Source: Lumbricus terrestris
Lineage: Eukaryota > Annelida > Clitellata > Crassiclitellata > Lumbricidae
Direction of reading: 5' to 3'
NCBI GenBank assembly: GCA_949752735.1
Contig: OX457043.1
Span: forward strand, 37,694,605-37,758,604
Length of the DNA stretch: 64,000 nt
This document shows, one piece after another, positions 21,752-34,595 of this stretch; position 1 is the stretch's first letter; every line of letters starts with the position of its first letter. Below the pieces are notes generated by a model that worked only from the letters and a program-made list of their open reading frames with translations, ran no database searches and was not told the DNA's origin. The position numbers and the translations under genes were made by a program.

Positions 21752-22261
21752 TTAAAGTCCGAAAGGATTACATTGAGTACATGATACAAATCCCAACTGA
21801 TTTGCATGATCTAAAGAGCTGTAACAGGGCATAGCGTTTTTTAGTTCTGGAAAATGTTCGTGAAGTCGATCAATTTTGAGAAGGAGACTGTCCCGTTCAT
21901 TCAGGCGTAGAGCGATGCCGCTGCGGGTTGGCCTCTCCTTGGTAGTGTTTGGTGGTAGAAAGTAGCGTCGAATATTCACGCATCTGTATTCCTTGGAAAT
22001 TGATGCATCGTAGCGACCTCCGAGATGTTGGTAGACATCAACAGGCTGATTCGCTTTCATCAGTTGTACATTTCTGTCCAATTCGTCCAGACAGCCTCGA
22101 AATCTTGCCCAAGCAGATTTGTTGAAGGATACACCCTTTTTGGTGGGATAGGTTTTGCCTCCAACTTCAGAATATTCTCGAATGTGAACCATCAGCTCAT
22201 TCTTGTAGTAGCTGGCAGTCAGATACCGATTGTTGCCTATCGGCTCTTTGAATTCCATAAT
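21752..22261 (-). CDS. Double PC4-like ssDNA-binding protein (Polinton A)
   Basis: The open exon has 168 codons from ATG 22258. Residues about 1-58 match the transcription coactivator PC4/p15 domain (ELMVHIREY, KKGVSFNKSAWARF). Residues about 85-135 look like a second PC4 copy (CVNIRRYFLPP, RSGIALRLNERDSLLLKI). PC4 domains bind single-stranded DNA, which fits a strand-displacement replicon. A pyrimidine tract and CAG-like acceptor (TTCTTCTTCTGTAG) lie just before the ATG, so upstream exons (22262-22560) are likely. It is intact in this exon and convergent with PolB. Confidence 0.75.
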   Translation of the reverse strand: MMEFKEPIGNNRYLTASYYKNELMVHIREYSEVGGKTYPTKKGVSFNKSAWARFRGCLDELDRNVQLMKANQPVDVYQHLGGRYDASISKEYRCVNIRRYFLPPNTTKERPTRSGIALRLNERDSLLLKIDRLHEHFPELKNAMPCYSSLDHANQLGFVSCTQCNPFGL

Positions 22262-22628
22262 CTACAGAAGAAGAAGAAAAGAAAAGAAAATATTTTTAGC
22301 TATATTGTAAATGAACATATAAATGTTTATTCCTACAAAATAAAAACACCAAGTTCTTCAAAATACTGTGTAATGAAAGTTTCAAAATACTCACTGGAAT
22401 TGGTACTAGAGTGCGTGTTGCAAGCATCTTTCGTCGTAGTAAGTTGTAAATATCGACTCAACAAAAATTATTTAGAAATACTTTCACTCTGTTCACTTCA
22501 ACATGAAATAGAAATGCATACAGTCTGTTCACTTCGTCCTTTTATAATATAAGTATTGCACAATCAGAAGAAATTGTTGCATGTAAAAATAACTTGTGGA
22601 AATTCCCAGCGTCATGGGAAATTCATGC

Positions 22629-22946
22629 GTAAGCTAATATGCTGACGAATAATGGAGGGGGAGGGCTGGCTAAGCCGCAGTACAAGCAAAATGTGCTGAC
22701 TAAGCATGCTGATGTCATCTAATTATGATGAGTCATACGCCCCGAGGGCCCAGCTCTCTCAATCGCTTTAGTTCTGTGGCTCTCAATCGCTTTAGTTTTG
22801 TGACTCTCATTCGCCTTAGTTTTAAGACTCTCGGTTCTGTCACTCTCAATCGCTTTTGTTTTGTGGCTCTCAATTGCTTTAGTTTTGTGGCTCTCAATTG
22901 CATATGGGGTAGGGGTAGGTTTTGGCTCTCTCGGTCCTACACTACT
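22629..22946 (-). repeat. Polinton A right terminal inverted repeat
   Basis: Inverted partner of 15407-15718, ending CCTACACTACT. Both arms are nearly identical, with small length differences near TGGAGGGGGAGGG, which suggests a young insertion or gene conversion between the ends. Confidence 0.9.
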
Positions 22947-22952
22947 GACGAA
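22947..22952 (+). repeat. Polinton A target duplication, right
   Basis: GACGAA, identical to 15401-15406. Confidence 0.9.
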
Positions 22953-24056
22953 ACCTTGCCCGGGCTCTAAGAGGCCACCTTTGTCAAACCATGTTGCTGA
23001 CATACAGCTCACTAATGACCAGCTTGATACAAAAGTTGCAGCAGCTACTTCTACAACGAATTACGATGATCGATGTAGTGTCGCAACAACCTCAACGAAC
23101 GCTACTGACCAGGGGATGCCAGATAATGATTGTAGGGAGCACATGCAACATCCTTCGCTTCAACACAATCTACTTAGACACATTCCGAAGGGCGCCAGAT
23201 CGAGTACTGCATCACTTTTGACTGATGTTATCAACCGTCTGATTTCAAAGCCAACTCAGCTCGACAACTGGAAATGTCTCCTGAGTTTTGGAGCAACAAT
23301 TCTGGAGCAACCTAGACATGGTGGCAGACGCCATAATTTAACATCCACAATCAAGAAACGCACGTCGGACTTTTTCAACAGCTGGCACGCCAAAGCAGAG
23401 GATATTTTTGATCCGCTCCAACCCTCTCGCTCTAGCAGTAACAGGAAGTCACTCAGTACCGGTAATGAACAGTACATCGCAGCTGCGGTTTCGGCCAAAC
23501 TAGAGGACGGCAATATCAAAGCAGCTGCAAAAATACTATGCTCGGAAGAGATGCCGGCCCCAGTCTGCGAGGAAACGTTTGCTGAACTGTGTTCGAAACA
23601 CCCTTCTCCTCCACCGGAAGGTCTTCCGATTCCAGCTCCACCTGTCACACAACCAATACAAATCACGGAGATGGAAATTCGGAAGCTCATTCGCACGTTT
23701 CCTGCAGGTTCCGCAGGAGGACCAGATGGACTACGCCCGCAACACATCCTGGAGCTGATCAACTCACCAGACGCTGGACCGGCTCTTGTCGTGGCCATAA
23801 CTGCGTTTGTCAACTTACTACTGAAGGGCATCTGCCACGAGTTAATTCGTCCATTGCTGTTCGGTGGCACTCTATTCGCGCTACGCAAGAAATCGGGTGG
23901 TCTTCGTCCAATCGTAATTGGTTACTTCTGGCGTAGGTTGACATCCAAGAGCGCAAACGCCTACGCCATACCAAGACTCACATCATACCTCTCTCCACAG
24001 CAAGTAGGAGTTGGTGTACCTGGTGGAGCAGAAGCAGCGGTCCATGCTACACGCAT
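22953..24056 (+). mobile_element. RLE-type LINE copy R3 continued (N-terminal RT part)
   Basis: The frame of the zinc finger at 15275-15406 resumes (PCPGSKRPP) and stays open to 24072. It shows the conserved N-terminal region (LLRHIPKGAR, GRRHNLTSTIKKRTSDF), AAKILCSEEMPAPV, PAGSAGGPDGLRPQHILE and RT block GGLRPIVIGYFWRRLTSK to GVGVPGGAEAAVHATR. It ends abruptly at about 24056, before the catalytic YLDD. Loss of the 3' part is unusual for a LINE and implies a later deletion or rearrangement. Confidence 0.8.
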
Positions 24057-24161
24057 CGATATTTATATTTAGACCTGGATTGCGCTTATGAACTCGAAAG
24101 TGAGGTCGACGACCTGCCATCTTGGAACTACAAATGTGTTGATATCGATAAACTTATCAAA

Positions 24162-24228
24162 ATGCCTTATTGCGCGACAATAAATTGTTGTAAGCAACAA
24201 ATTAAAGGAGCAACGCAGTCGTTTATCG
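24162..24228 (+). pseudogene. THAP-like zinc finger, first exon
   Basis: ATG opens MPYCATINCCKQQIKGATQS, with the Cys-x4-Cys start of a C2CH THAP domain, and is followed by a good donor GTGAGTAA. This is where THAP genes usually have their first intron. The partner exon is at about 25202-25375. It could be a host THAP gene or a P-element-type transposase. Confidence 0.45.
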
Positions 24229-25201
24229 GTGAGTAACATGTTCACTGATTATTTTATTGTCTAGTGAACGTGATCGTTATTAAAATGTTAATAAATACGA
24301 CTTGCGTACAAGGACGCATGCCTTCCCTTGGGCCAACTACTCATAGCGGGACCTGTATTTTGCATGTTAACTAACACAAAACTAAGCCCGCTCTGTTCCT
24401 AACAATCCACCTGCGTTATTTGTAACGTGTTGCGTTTAGGGCAAATAGATTTATTGGTAATCCTGAAGACTGCGTGCCTGTATACAAAATAATATGGTTA
24501 CATCGACTTGGATAAAATAGAGCGCTGCGACCTATCAGACGAATTCCATGATGCAATGCACTCAGTAAGTCATTAACGCGAGATCTATGTAAAACGGTCA
24601 GTGTACGGTCAGTTTAAAAAGTTATAAATGAGGGATAATAATATTATCCTTCATATGCAGTAAATACGAGCAAATAGAAAGTTTGAAGCTGAAGAAACCT
24701 GCGCTTTGTAAACTTATTAGGTAGGCGCTTTGAAGTTAGATGTTGATTTGCGTTTCACACTTTGGCTTCCTTAATTTCGAACAGATCCGAATGGAAGCTC
24801 ATGACATAAAAGGCGGTTGGGTCTTTTCTCCCATCGCAGACCCAATAAATGGCATGTGAAATATAAATATCCATGCATGTATGTATGGTGTTGTTTGAGT
24901 GTGCTTGTCACAGATTGGGGAAGAGAATTTTGGTGCATTGATTTTACACACGTTGTCCGGGCTAAATAGGTAAAGGCAATTATCGAATTATGCGGGCGTC
25001 CTGGAGTGGCATAATCAAAAGTTAGAAAACCTTATCCCAAACTGTTGCATCGTCGTCACCTTTACAGAACTTTGTAGTTTTCTCATCATACATATCTTAC
25101 TTACAATTCCTCAACTTAATAACTTACCTCGATGTCTAATAAATATTTGTAATAATGCCTGTTTATGAATTGACATTTTTGAATATGTTAATTGTGTTAA
25201 C
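24229..25201. other. Probable THAP intron or non-coding
   Basis: No coding or repeat signal recognised. Confidence 0.3.
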
Positions 25202-25375
25202 AGATTTCCATATTCACAGCCAGAACTACTGAAACAATGGGTGCATAATATCGACACAGAAAGATTTGCAAAGAAATCAGTCGTTTGATCTGCCAAGCTG
25301 CTTCGATTGAACTGGACCAACAAGTCAGACTTCATCCTGGATCTGTGCCAACCGGGGTTCCGGTAGCGCATTGGT
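25202..25375 (+). pseudogene. THAP-like domain, second exon (frameshifted)
   Basis: After an AACAG acceptor the frame reads FPYSQPELLKQWVHNIDTERFAKKS, matching the middle of a THAP domain (FP then W). A one-base shift near 25287 brings in ELDQQVRLHPGSVPTGVP, which resembles the AVPTIF box ending THAP domains. The Cys/His of the second half are not conserved in a single frame, so it is decayed. Confidence 0.5.
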
Positions 25376-25379
25376 TAAC

Positions 25380-25990
25380 ACCGGCATGGAGAGGGAGAGG
25401 TAACAAGTCTGAACTCACATTGGGCGGACATGCTTTGTAGGCTGCTATTGGCGTCGTGTATTGCAGGTTGTCTGTTCTGTTAGTAGTTAAGTTTGATGTT
25501 AATTAAGATTACTGCATAACTTTTACATGTAAAGTGCAGTGCGATTGCAGGCATTACATTATAGAAAAAAGACATCTTTGCTTTACATCATCATCTTGTT
25601 AAGGTCTATTTCCATAGTGATTGTTTCTGCAACAGTTTCATACCCATCTGCCATCTAATGTTTTAATATTTATAGACTAGCTGGGGAATTGAAGATAATG
25701 AAATTAAGCAATTTATTATTTTTAAAGCTGTTCCACATTTGTGCTGCTATTATGGAATATGGAGAATAATCATCCTGTATTATTAATTCATGACCTTAAA
25801 AGTAGTTTGTGTAAGTCACACCAGCTGAGCTCCCTGATTCACTGTATTCACCTCGGATTGCAGTTTGTCATTCGGGATCAGTAAACAAAGATCTGTCAGC
25901 TATAATTTTTACTGTGTTCCTATTTGCTGTTTTAGGTTGTGAAGTCTCGTAAACCCCAAAGAAGCGGCTTCAGCAAGTTGAGCACACCGT
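25380..25990. other. No feature seen
   Basis: Sequence without recognisable genes or repeats. Confidence 0.3.
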
Positions 25991-25995
25991 AGGCT

Positions 25996-26270
25996 GTCAA
26001 CATCGTCTACAATTGCCGTCACAGAGAACCGCCCCGGTCAACATCGTCTACAATTGCCGTCACAGAGAACCGCCCCGGTCAACATCGTCTACAATTGCCG
26101 TCACAGAGAACCGCCCCGGTCAACATCGTCTACAATTGCCGTCACAGAGAACCGCCCCGGTCAACATCGTCTACAATTGCCGTCACTGAGAACCACCCCG
26201 GTCAATATCGTCTAGAATTGCCGTCACTGAGAACCACCCCGGTCAATATCGTCTAGAATTGCCGTCACAT
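25996..26270 (+). repeat. 41-bp tandem repeat, about 7 copies
   Basis: Units start at 25996, 26037, 26078, 26119, 26160, 26201 and 26242 with GTCAACATCGTCTACAATTG. The first four copies are almost identical and the last two share substitutions (CAATATCGTCTAGAATTG), showing stepwise growth. Confidence 0.95.
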
Positions 26271-26324
26271 TTAAAAAAATGTTAGTCCAGGACAATGGAA
26301 GGAAAATGGATACTGTTGTGGATT

Positions 26325-26636
26325 GTGCTTGAATTATATTGAGCAGATTACAGGAGGTTGAGGGTTTACGAAATGGCACTAAGTTAAAAATTGCTCACAT
26401 GATGTGCAAATCGGCTACAGTTCGCTTTTTACGTATAATTGTTCATTTGTTTACAAATTAAGACAGGACCACTAGGAACATTTTTGGTGCAGTTTGAACT
26501 TCTTGCGGCTCCAATAATTATTCCTACAGTTGGGTTGCATTGCTTTAGATGTCTGAATGACCACATGTTTGATAGTAAACCCGACAACAATCATGTTTTT
26601 AATTTAATCAAGTGCATTAGCAGTTGCACCATCTGA
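26325..26636 (+). pseudogene. Possible P-element/THAP9-like transposase remnant
   Basis: Short stretches resemble the part of P-element-type transposases that contains a conserved NKL-H...K block (here GLRNGTKLKIAHMM, about 26362) and an F-x-D-x-x-FD region (FRCLNDHMFDSKPDNN in frame 26439-26636). With the THAP-like exons upstream the order is right. Similarity is weak and read by eye, so a chance match is possible. Confidence 0.3.
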
Positions 26637-26875
26637 ATGCATTATCTGGTCAAGCAGAAAACTGTCCAATTAACTGGACCAATAATTAATTTGTAAACAG
26701 CTGGCACAGCTGGTTCTGTTTAAACATCAAGGAGAGATAAGTATTATTTGGTCAGCTACGCTTATAGTACTCAGTAAAAAAAACAATTAATGTAATGTAA
26801 TTAGTAATTTCTATAGCGCTGCTCACAACCAAGGCCATTCAGTATTTGTATGTGCACTTGTTATGTATGTGCACT

Positions 26876-27077
26876 TGTTATAGCGCCCCTTCAAGCTCTC
26901 TACTCAGAGGCGCTCCCGACTGCAGAGCGGACACTGCATCGGAGTTTCACGCCGAAGCGCTGAGCAATTGCGAGTGAAGGACTTGCCCAAGGTCCATACA
27001 CGGCGACGTGAGGTGGATTCGAACCTCGAACCTTCCGGCTTCAAGGCAACGACGCCACCACTACACCACCGCGCCCC
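26876..27077 (-). repeat. tRNA-derived SINE, family 1 (best preserved copy)
   Basis: On the minus strand it starts TGGGGCGCGGTGGTGTAGTG (A box) with GGTTCGAGGTTCGAATCC (B box). The body has AACTCCGATGCAGTGTCCGC and it ends CTTGAAGGGGCGCTATAACA. This copy defines the family most clearly. Confidence 0.8.
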
Positions 27078-27079
27078 AC

Positions 27080-28145
27080 AGTAGCGCTCCAATTAGTGTG
27101 TTAAGCTTATGTATTGCTGAGCTTAATGTGTGCAAGTGTTTCTAGGCTAGCAGAACTTGTGAAATCATTGAATGCACAGACTTTCAGGTTCTGTTACTAA
27201 TATGCCATTTAGTGCAAGTGTCCTTGAAATAGGAAACGAATATTGTAATGTTATGCTCGTTGCTTTTTGAATTACATTAGTTGATGTTGAGATTTGTCAT
27301 TAATGTCAAGTCATGTAGCGTCAAGTAATGGTGATGATTTTAGGCTTTGGCCGGTGGCATGTTTTACCTTTTATGGTTGACATGCATCTTTATGTGTAGC
27401 TTGTTTGCAATAGGTGAATTTGTCTATTGTAATATTTAAAGTTTTTGATTAGCAATTTATTGTTTCAATTATGGAGCACTTTTTTACATGCAAAGAGAGT
27501 GGTTCCAAACAATTGTAAGCAATGTTTTGCATGTTATTTATTTCCTGTAATAAATTCACGAGTTATTGGCTAAGCCGATTCAATGTGTGTGTGTTGCTAC
27601 ATGCCTGATATAGGAAACAGTCACCTGGGTGATCCTGGCACTCCTCAACAGATTATATCCCCTACAAAGGAAAAAACCCGTGATTCGCAAGGTATGCGGG
27701 TTAATTCCCCCCCCCCCATAAGTTCATGGATCTACATCCTGTCACCTTACACTCTGGTGCATTCCTGGTGCAGCTGAGGAGTAGTGGTGAGGACTTTAAC
27801 TTCCCCAGGGATAATCTGACTTCGAGCCCACTTTTTGATTTAGGTGCATAGTCATGTTGAGGTTTCTTGGTCTTTCTTCCAGGTGGTGTTATTGTTAACC
27901 CCCACCCCATAGCTACGACCTTGGGTATCCTTCCAGCACCTGCTTTTTGCGTTGGCCAGCTGTTTGTCAGGGTTTCCGGTGAGCCTGTCCACCCTGTCAA
28001 TCACTTCAGTCAGAGGTTTTTGCCACTGTCAGCCCACTAGGCAATTTTCTGCTTAGCTGTTCACCCCCAGTCCCTCACCCATCACTGTGAAATGCAGGTT
28101 ATGACTTTGGGGTAGGAAGAACTATAGCCGATGCTTTGCCGGGTA
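27080..28145. other. No feature seen
   Basis: Mostly A/T-rich sequence with a C11 run near 27708. The minus-strand frame 28000-27701 has no recognisable domain. Confidence 0.3.
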
Positions 28146-28168
28146 AAAAAAAAAAAAAAAAAAAAAAA

Positions 28169-28217
<49 letters not shown>

Positions 28218-28310
28218 TGGGACGTAACTGTGGTTGACACTCTAGCGCCGTCGTATTTGATCCATCGCAGCCTGATTAAAGCCGAATTTCCAGCGATATG
28301 TTCGTGAAAT
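28146..28310 (+). mobile_element. poly(A)/(TAA)n tract plus scrambled RLE LINE pieces
   Basis: A(27) then (TAA)n spans 28146-28216. It is followed by two short plus-strand RLE LINE pieces in the wrong order: GGGACGTAACTGTGGTTGAC (nuclease region) and then GATCCATCGCAGCCTGATTA (an upstream region). This indicates a rearranged insertion. Confidence 0.6.
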
Positions 28311-28357
28311 GCATATCCGGTTGGCTGTCTAGCACGCTAAGGATGCAAGCGTTGAGA

Positions 28358-29530
<1,173 letters not shown>

Positions 29531-29531
29531 G

Positions 29532-30523
<992 letters not shown>

Positions 30524-30524
30524 G

Positions 30525-30525
30525 A

Positions 30526-30594
<69 letters not shown>
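30525..30594. repeat. (ATT)n tail of RLE LINE copy R6
   Basis: About 70 bp of ATT between copies R5 and R6. Confidence 0.9.
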
Positions 30595-31350
30595 GTATTA
30601 TACTGCAGCAAAAGATCCCGCGAAGGCCACCGCGTTAAAGCGCTGAATGGTCACCGAAAGTCTTTGGTATAAAAATGTCGTTTCTCTCAATTCGTCTGTC
30701 GCCTTCGTCAAGTGGCGACCCAAATCTGTAATTAATTCGATGCCTCTTAAGTTGACAGGGCCTAGAGTTTCAATGGCCAATGGAACGAAGTCATGTGTGA
30801 TTTTTGAGTTTTCCTGTTGTCTGCAATTTCTGCTGCCGCTCCAACTGTGACAGCCGTTGCCTGCAAATACGACGGCGCTAGAGTGTCAACCACAGTTACG
30901 TCCCATACGAGGCTCCGGCCCGCTTTCCACGGTATAAGTGTCGTGCCGTCAGGTCTTCTGTCATCTGAGCGCAGCATGTCCCGTGGCTCCTTAATCGCTG
31001 GAAATTCGGCTTTAATCAGGCTGCGATGGATCAAATCGTTGATCGCTGCGTGTCGGGCCACGCGACCAAATCCCAAAGTACATGAAAGACCGTGCGTGCC
31101 TCTAGCAGTGACCAGCGAGCCACGAGCGCAATCGTGTGGTTGGCAGATGTTGGCTTCCAGACGAAGGCCAACCGCCACTCTGATGGCTTCATCATTGAGC
31201 CTGAGCCCGCAGGAAGTGATTGGAAGACAATGTAGCCAGTCGCTAGCGTGTTGAAAGGACACGGCTTTCAGGCGCGCCTGTTCGCTCGGCTCTGTGGTGG
31301 AGAGGAGTAGTTCCGAAGGCTCTTTATTCAGAATCGGGATGTCCCATTTC
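30595..31350 (-). mobile_element. RLE-type LINE copy R6, 3' part
   Basis: Nearly identical to R2 (14111-14900), including the 3' sequence ACTGCAGCAAAAGATCCCGC. It differs by a 15-20-base deletion near 30800 that shifts the frame, and by RRPDG to RRPDG-with-upstream D change (SDDRRPDG). It is 5' truncated where (ATT)n begins at about 31352. Confidence 0.75.
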
Positions 31351-31351
31351 T

Positions 31352-31475
<124 letters not shown>

Positions 31476-34290
31476 TATAAATAAAATGCCCTGAGGTATT
31501 TAGGATCCCTCAGGGACTTAAATATTAATTAAGAACAGAATAAAAACATCTGGAACGGCACCTAATCGTCGTAGAGATCCTGCGCTGGAAAGGCACCGCG
31601 GAATGCAACCGCATTGAATCGCTGGATCATAATACTGAGGCGCTGATGTAGGTAGGAAGTCTCGCGTGCATCATCATTCATTGTGCTGAGTGCCTGTCCC
31701 AATGCTGAAATAAAGACCAAGCCCTCAGCATTCACTGGGCCCATGGTTTCGAAGGCCCAAAGTAATGGACCGCTGCGATCTGCCTGTATTTGGTGTTTTT
31801 CCGAGCAGCTGCCATCTCGGGGTAGCCAGCTGGAATCAAGCTGCGGAAAATCAGATCGTTCAGGGACGCATGTCGGGATGAACGTCCCGGACCCAACGCG
31901 CAGGATAATCCGTGCGAGCCCTCTGCCGAAACAAGAGAGCCACAGACGCAGCTGTGCGGCTCGCAGAGAGGCGCTTCAAGGCGCAAGCCAACCGCGACTC
32001 TGATGGCCTCATCATCAAGTCTCAACCCGCACGACGTGATGGGGAGAGCGAATAGCCAGTCGCTCGAGTGCGGGGCAGAGACTGTTTCAAAGCGTGCCTG
32101 ATGGTAAGGGTCTGTAGGTGTGGCTCTCAGATCTGAGGTGACCTTGTCAACAAGAGGCTTATCCCGGTATGTTTGCTTGTGGATAAGGATGCTGTCCAGT
32201 TGCTTAACTGGACTTAAACCCTGCCTTTCGACCAGCATGGTCTCGTATCGTGGGTCGGCGGGGAATTTGTCGCCGAGCATGGTGGACTGGAGCGAAAGCG
32301 TGCCTGCAGCTGAAGCCAAAAAGGCGGGAAGTGCAAGCGAGGCAGCTAATCGAATTCCCAGACCACCAGGTTTGATGGGCAGTGAATCCTGCATCCACTG
32401 ACCATCCGACAAAGACAAATTGAGGACTCTGCAAAGGCCCTCCCTCATGACGGAATCGTATTTCTCAAGACCCGGGTGACCAGCGCACGGGAAGCATCGC
32501 AAGGTGTGGAGAAGTCTGCAAGAGCTCAGTGAGTATCTTAGAAGCACTAGAGCGTCGTGCCTAGCGATGCTTTCCAGTCTGTCCATGGCCCTAGAGAGCT
32601 CACGAGTGCGTGCTTCCAATACACTCCCCAGCGCCCCCAACTCAGAAAGAGGAGCACCAAGTGTGGCCATTTCGGGTTCGATGTATGAGAATGACTTAAG
32701 AGAACTGTGTTCATTCACGAGTCCTGCATCCTGGCTGATAACTTCACACTTTGATCGGTCCAATTGTAAGCCCAGTTCTTTGCATTTGACCACCAACATT
32801 TCTACATCATCTGCGACTGTCTGCGCGCATCCGCCCAGGGTGAGGTCATCCAAGTAACCAAGAGCCAGGGGGGACGATGGATCAGTCAGAGTGGAAGGCA
32901 AAATAACAAAGGGCCCAACGGATCTCCCTGCTGTGGACCGACCTGAGAGAGAAGGCTGAATTCTTCATATTTGAGATTTGATGGTTCGGAGTAGGCAAGA
33001 TGGCAGAACAGTGCCAGTTCCGGCAGCAGCGTGTAAATGGATTGTAGCATTCGATCCCTGTAGAGGGAGTTAAATGCGTTGGAAAAATCCAATTTGACCA
33101 GGATTGAACCCTCAGGCATGTCTCCGAGAAAGCGTCTAGCTGCATGCGCCGCTGCTTCACATCCACCCGGCACGCCCACCCCTACCTGCCGAGGTGACAG
33201 ATGTTCCACGACCCTGGGAACGGCAAAGGCGTTGGCGCATTTAGCAGCTAATCTGCGCCAAAAATATCCGATCACTATCGGGCGCAGACCACCTGAGCTC
33301 TTGCGGAGGGCAAACAGGGTTCCACCGAAGAGTGAAGAGCGAACCTGTTCAGGGCAGGTTACGGCCAAGAGCAGATTGACCAGTGCTGTAATTGCTGAGA
33401 GTAACTCAGGTCCAGATTGTGCACCGCTGACCAGTTCTAAGACATGCTGGGGCGAAGACCATCAGGACCCCCCGATGAACCTGCCGGGAGATTCCGAATG
33501 CAGGCCATCACCTCCACTTCTGTTGCCTGAAAAGGAGTGATGACGGTGGGTAGATGGATCACTGGGCGGTCCGGAGGGGCAACGGGATGCTTCAGACGAA
33601 GTTCCTCCAACGTCACTTCGTTGATGGGGGCCGGACTGTCGTCAGAGCATAGGATCCTTGCGGCCGCCCTAATGTTGCCGTCTTCCAGCTTGGCGGCAAC
33701 AGCTGCAGCCATCATCTGCTCACTGCCCGGACCCAATCGCCGGGCCCCACCCGAATCCTGACCGCTCTGAGGAGCGAATAAATCCGTGCTCCTTAAAGGC
33801 GCAGTAGAGAAAAATTCATCCACGCGTCCCTTGATCTTAGATGTAAGGTTGTGGCGTTTGCCCCTCTGGTCGGTTGTGTCAGCGTGAAGGCCCCAAACGA
33901 CAAAAGAAGCTGCCATGGAATGACGGAGAGTGGGTCTGAAAGGATGCGATTTATGATCGACGTCAACAAACCGCCCAAACTGTGCCTAGCAGCCTTAGGT
34001 ATATGCTTTAGGAGTCTATTCTGAAGAATAGGGTGAGGTACTGAGTCCGATGGGGAAATGTTGGAACCCACATGGACAGACGCCGAGGCAGCAAGCACGT
34101 CCGAGGAGCCCCCGGGTGACCCCTGAACAACGAACCCGGTGGGAGGCTGTGCTTCTAGAGGATATGTTTGTGAGAACCTGGACAAGGCTTATCCCGAGGG
34201 CCATGCCGATGCACAAAGCCATTTTTGTGATGCAGCTTTCTATTCATTCGGCAGACCGCACATGTGCCCGTAGCCTTCTGTGATGCCTGC
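31476..34290 (-). mobile_element. RLE-type LINE copy R7, near full length, decayed
   Basis: This is the longest copy. From the 5' side it shows a zinc finger (TCAVCRMN, VHRHGPR, CPGS at 34262-34165), the N-terminal region (34185-33437), RT blocks (33368-32886: VGVPGGCEAAAHAARRF, LDFSNAFNSLYRD, GPQQGDPLGPLLFCL), YLDD (about 32850), thumb and zinc motif (CEPHSCVCG), then the C-terminal end at 31562. There are several frameshifts. The catalytic core of the nuclease (PD...D) is deleted between GYP and EMAAARKNTKY, near 31826. It cannot be autonomous. Confidence 0.8.
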
Positions 34291-34595
34291 GTCGGTGATT
34301 GAAGTGATTGACTATCCATGTCTTCGTGTACACCGGATAAATTATGCTAAGTGCGAGGCCTGTCAAAGTAGGTCACCAGACGGGGGTGTGGCAGGTGGCC
34401 AAATGCCGTCGCCAAAGAACGGCCAAAACTTGCGTATATTCGTGCAAAGCGAAATAATTTGCAAACCTGCCTCTTCCTGAACCTAAAACCTGGCATCCGA
34501 CGAAAAACCAGGCCGAAAACCTCTATAAAATTGATTGAAATGACGACAGCGATAAACAAGGCAGCCATCTTCGACTAGAGCCGTTCCAGAATGGA

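Larger units (their letters stand above)
15407..22946. mobile_element. Polinton/Maverick element A, complete ends, internally deleted
   Basis: The element has terminal inverted repeats of 312 and 318 bp, 5'-AG and 3'-CT termini and a 6-bp GACGAA duplication, which match Polinton insertion exactly. Only 7540 bp remain, against 15-20 kb for full elements. It encodes a multi-exon PolB (plus strand, broken) and a double-PC4 protein (minus strand), convergent on each other. No integrase, packaging ATPase, protease or capsid gene is visible. It could only have been mobilised in trans. Confidence 0.9.

Noticed and set aside
25996..26270. CRISPR array
   Set aside because: Units are contiguous 41-bp repeats without variable spacers, in a eukaryotic context.
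34230..34590. Left terminal repeat of element B
   Set aside because: I compared it by eye with 49800-50640 in inverted orientation and found no match; more likely the 5' part of LINE R7 or host DNA.
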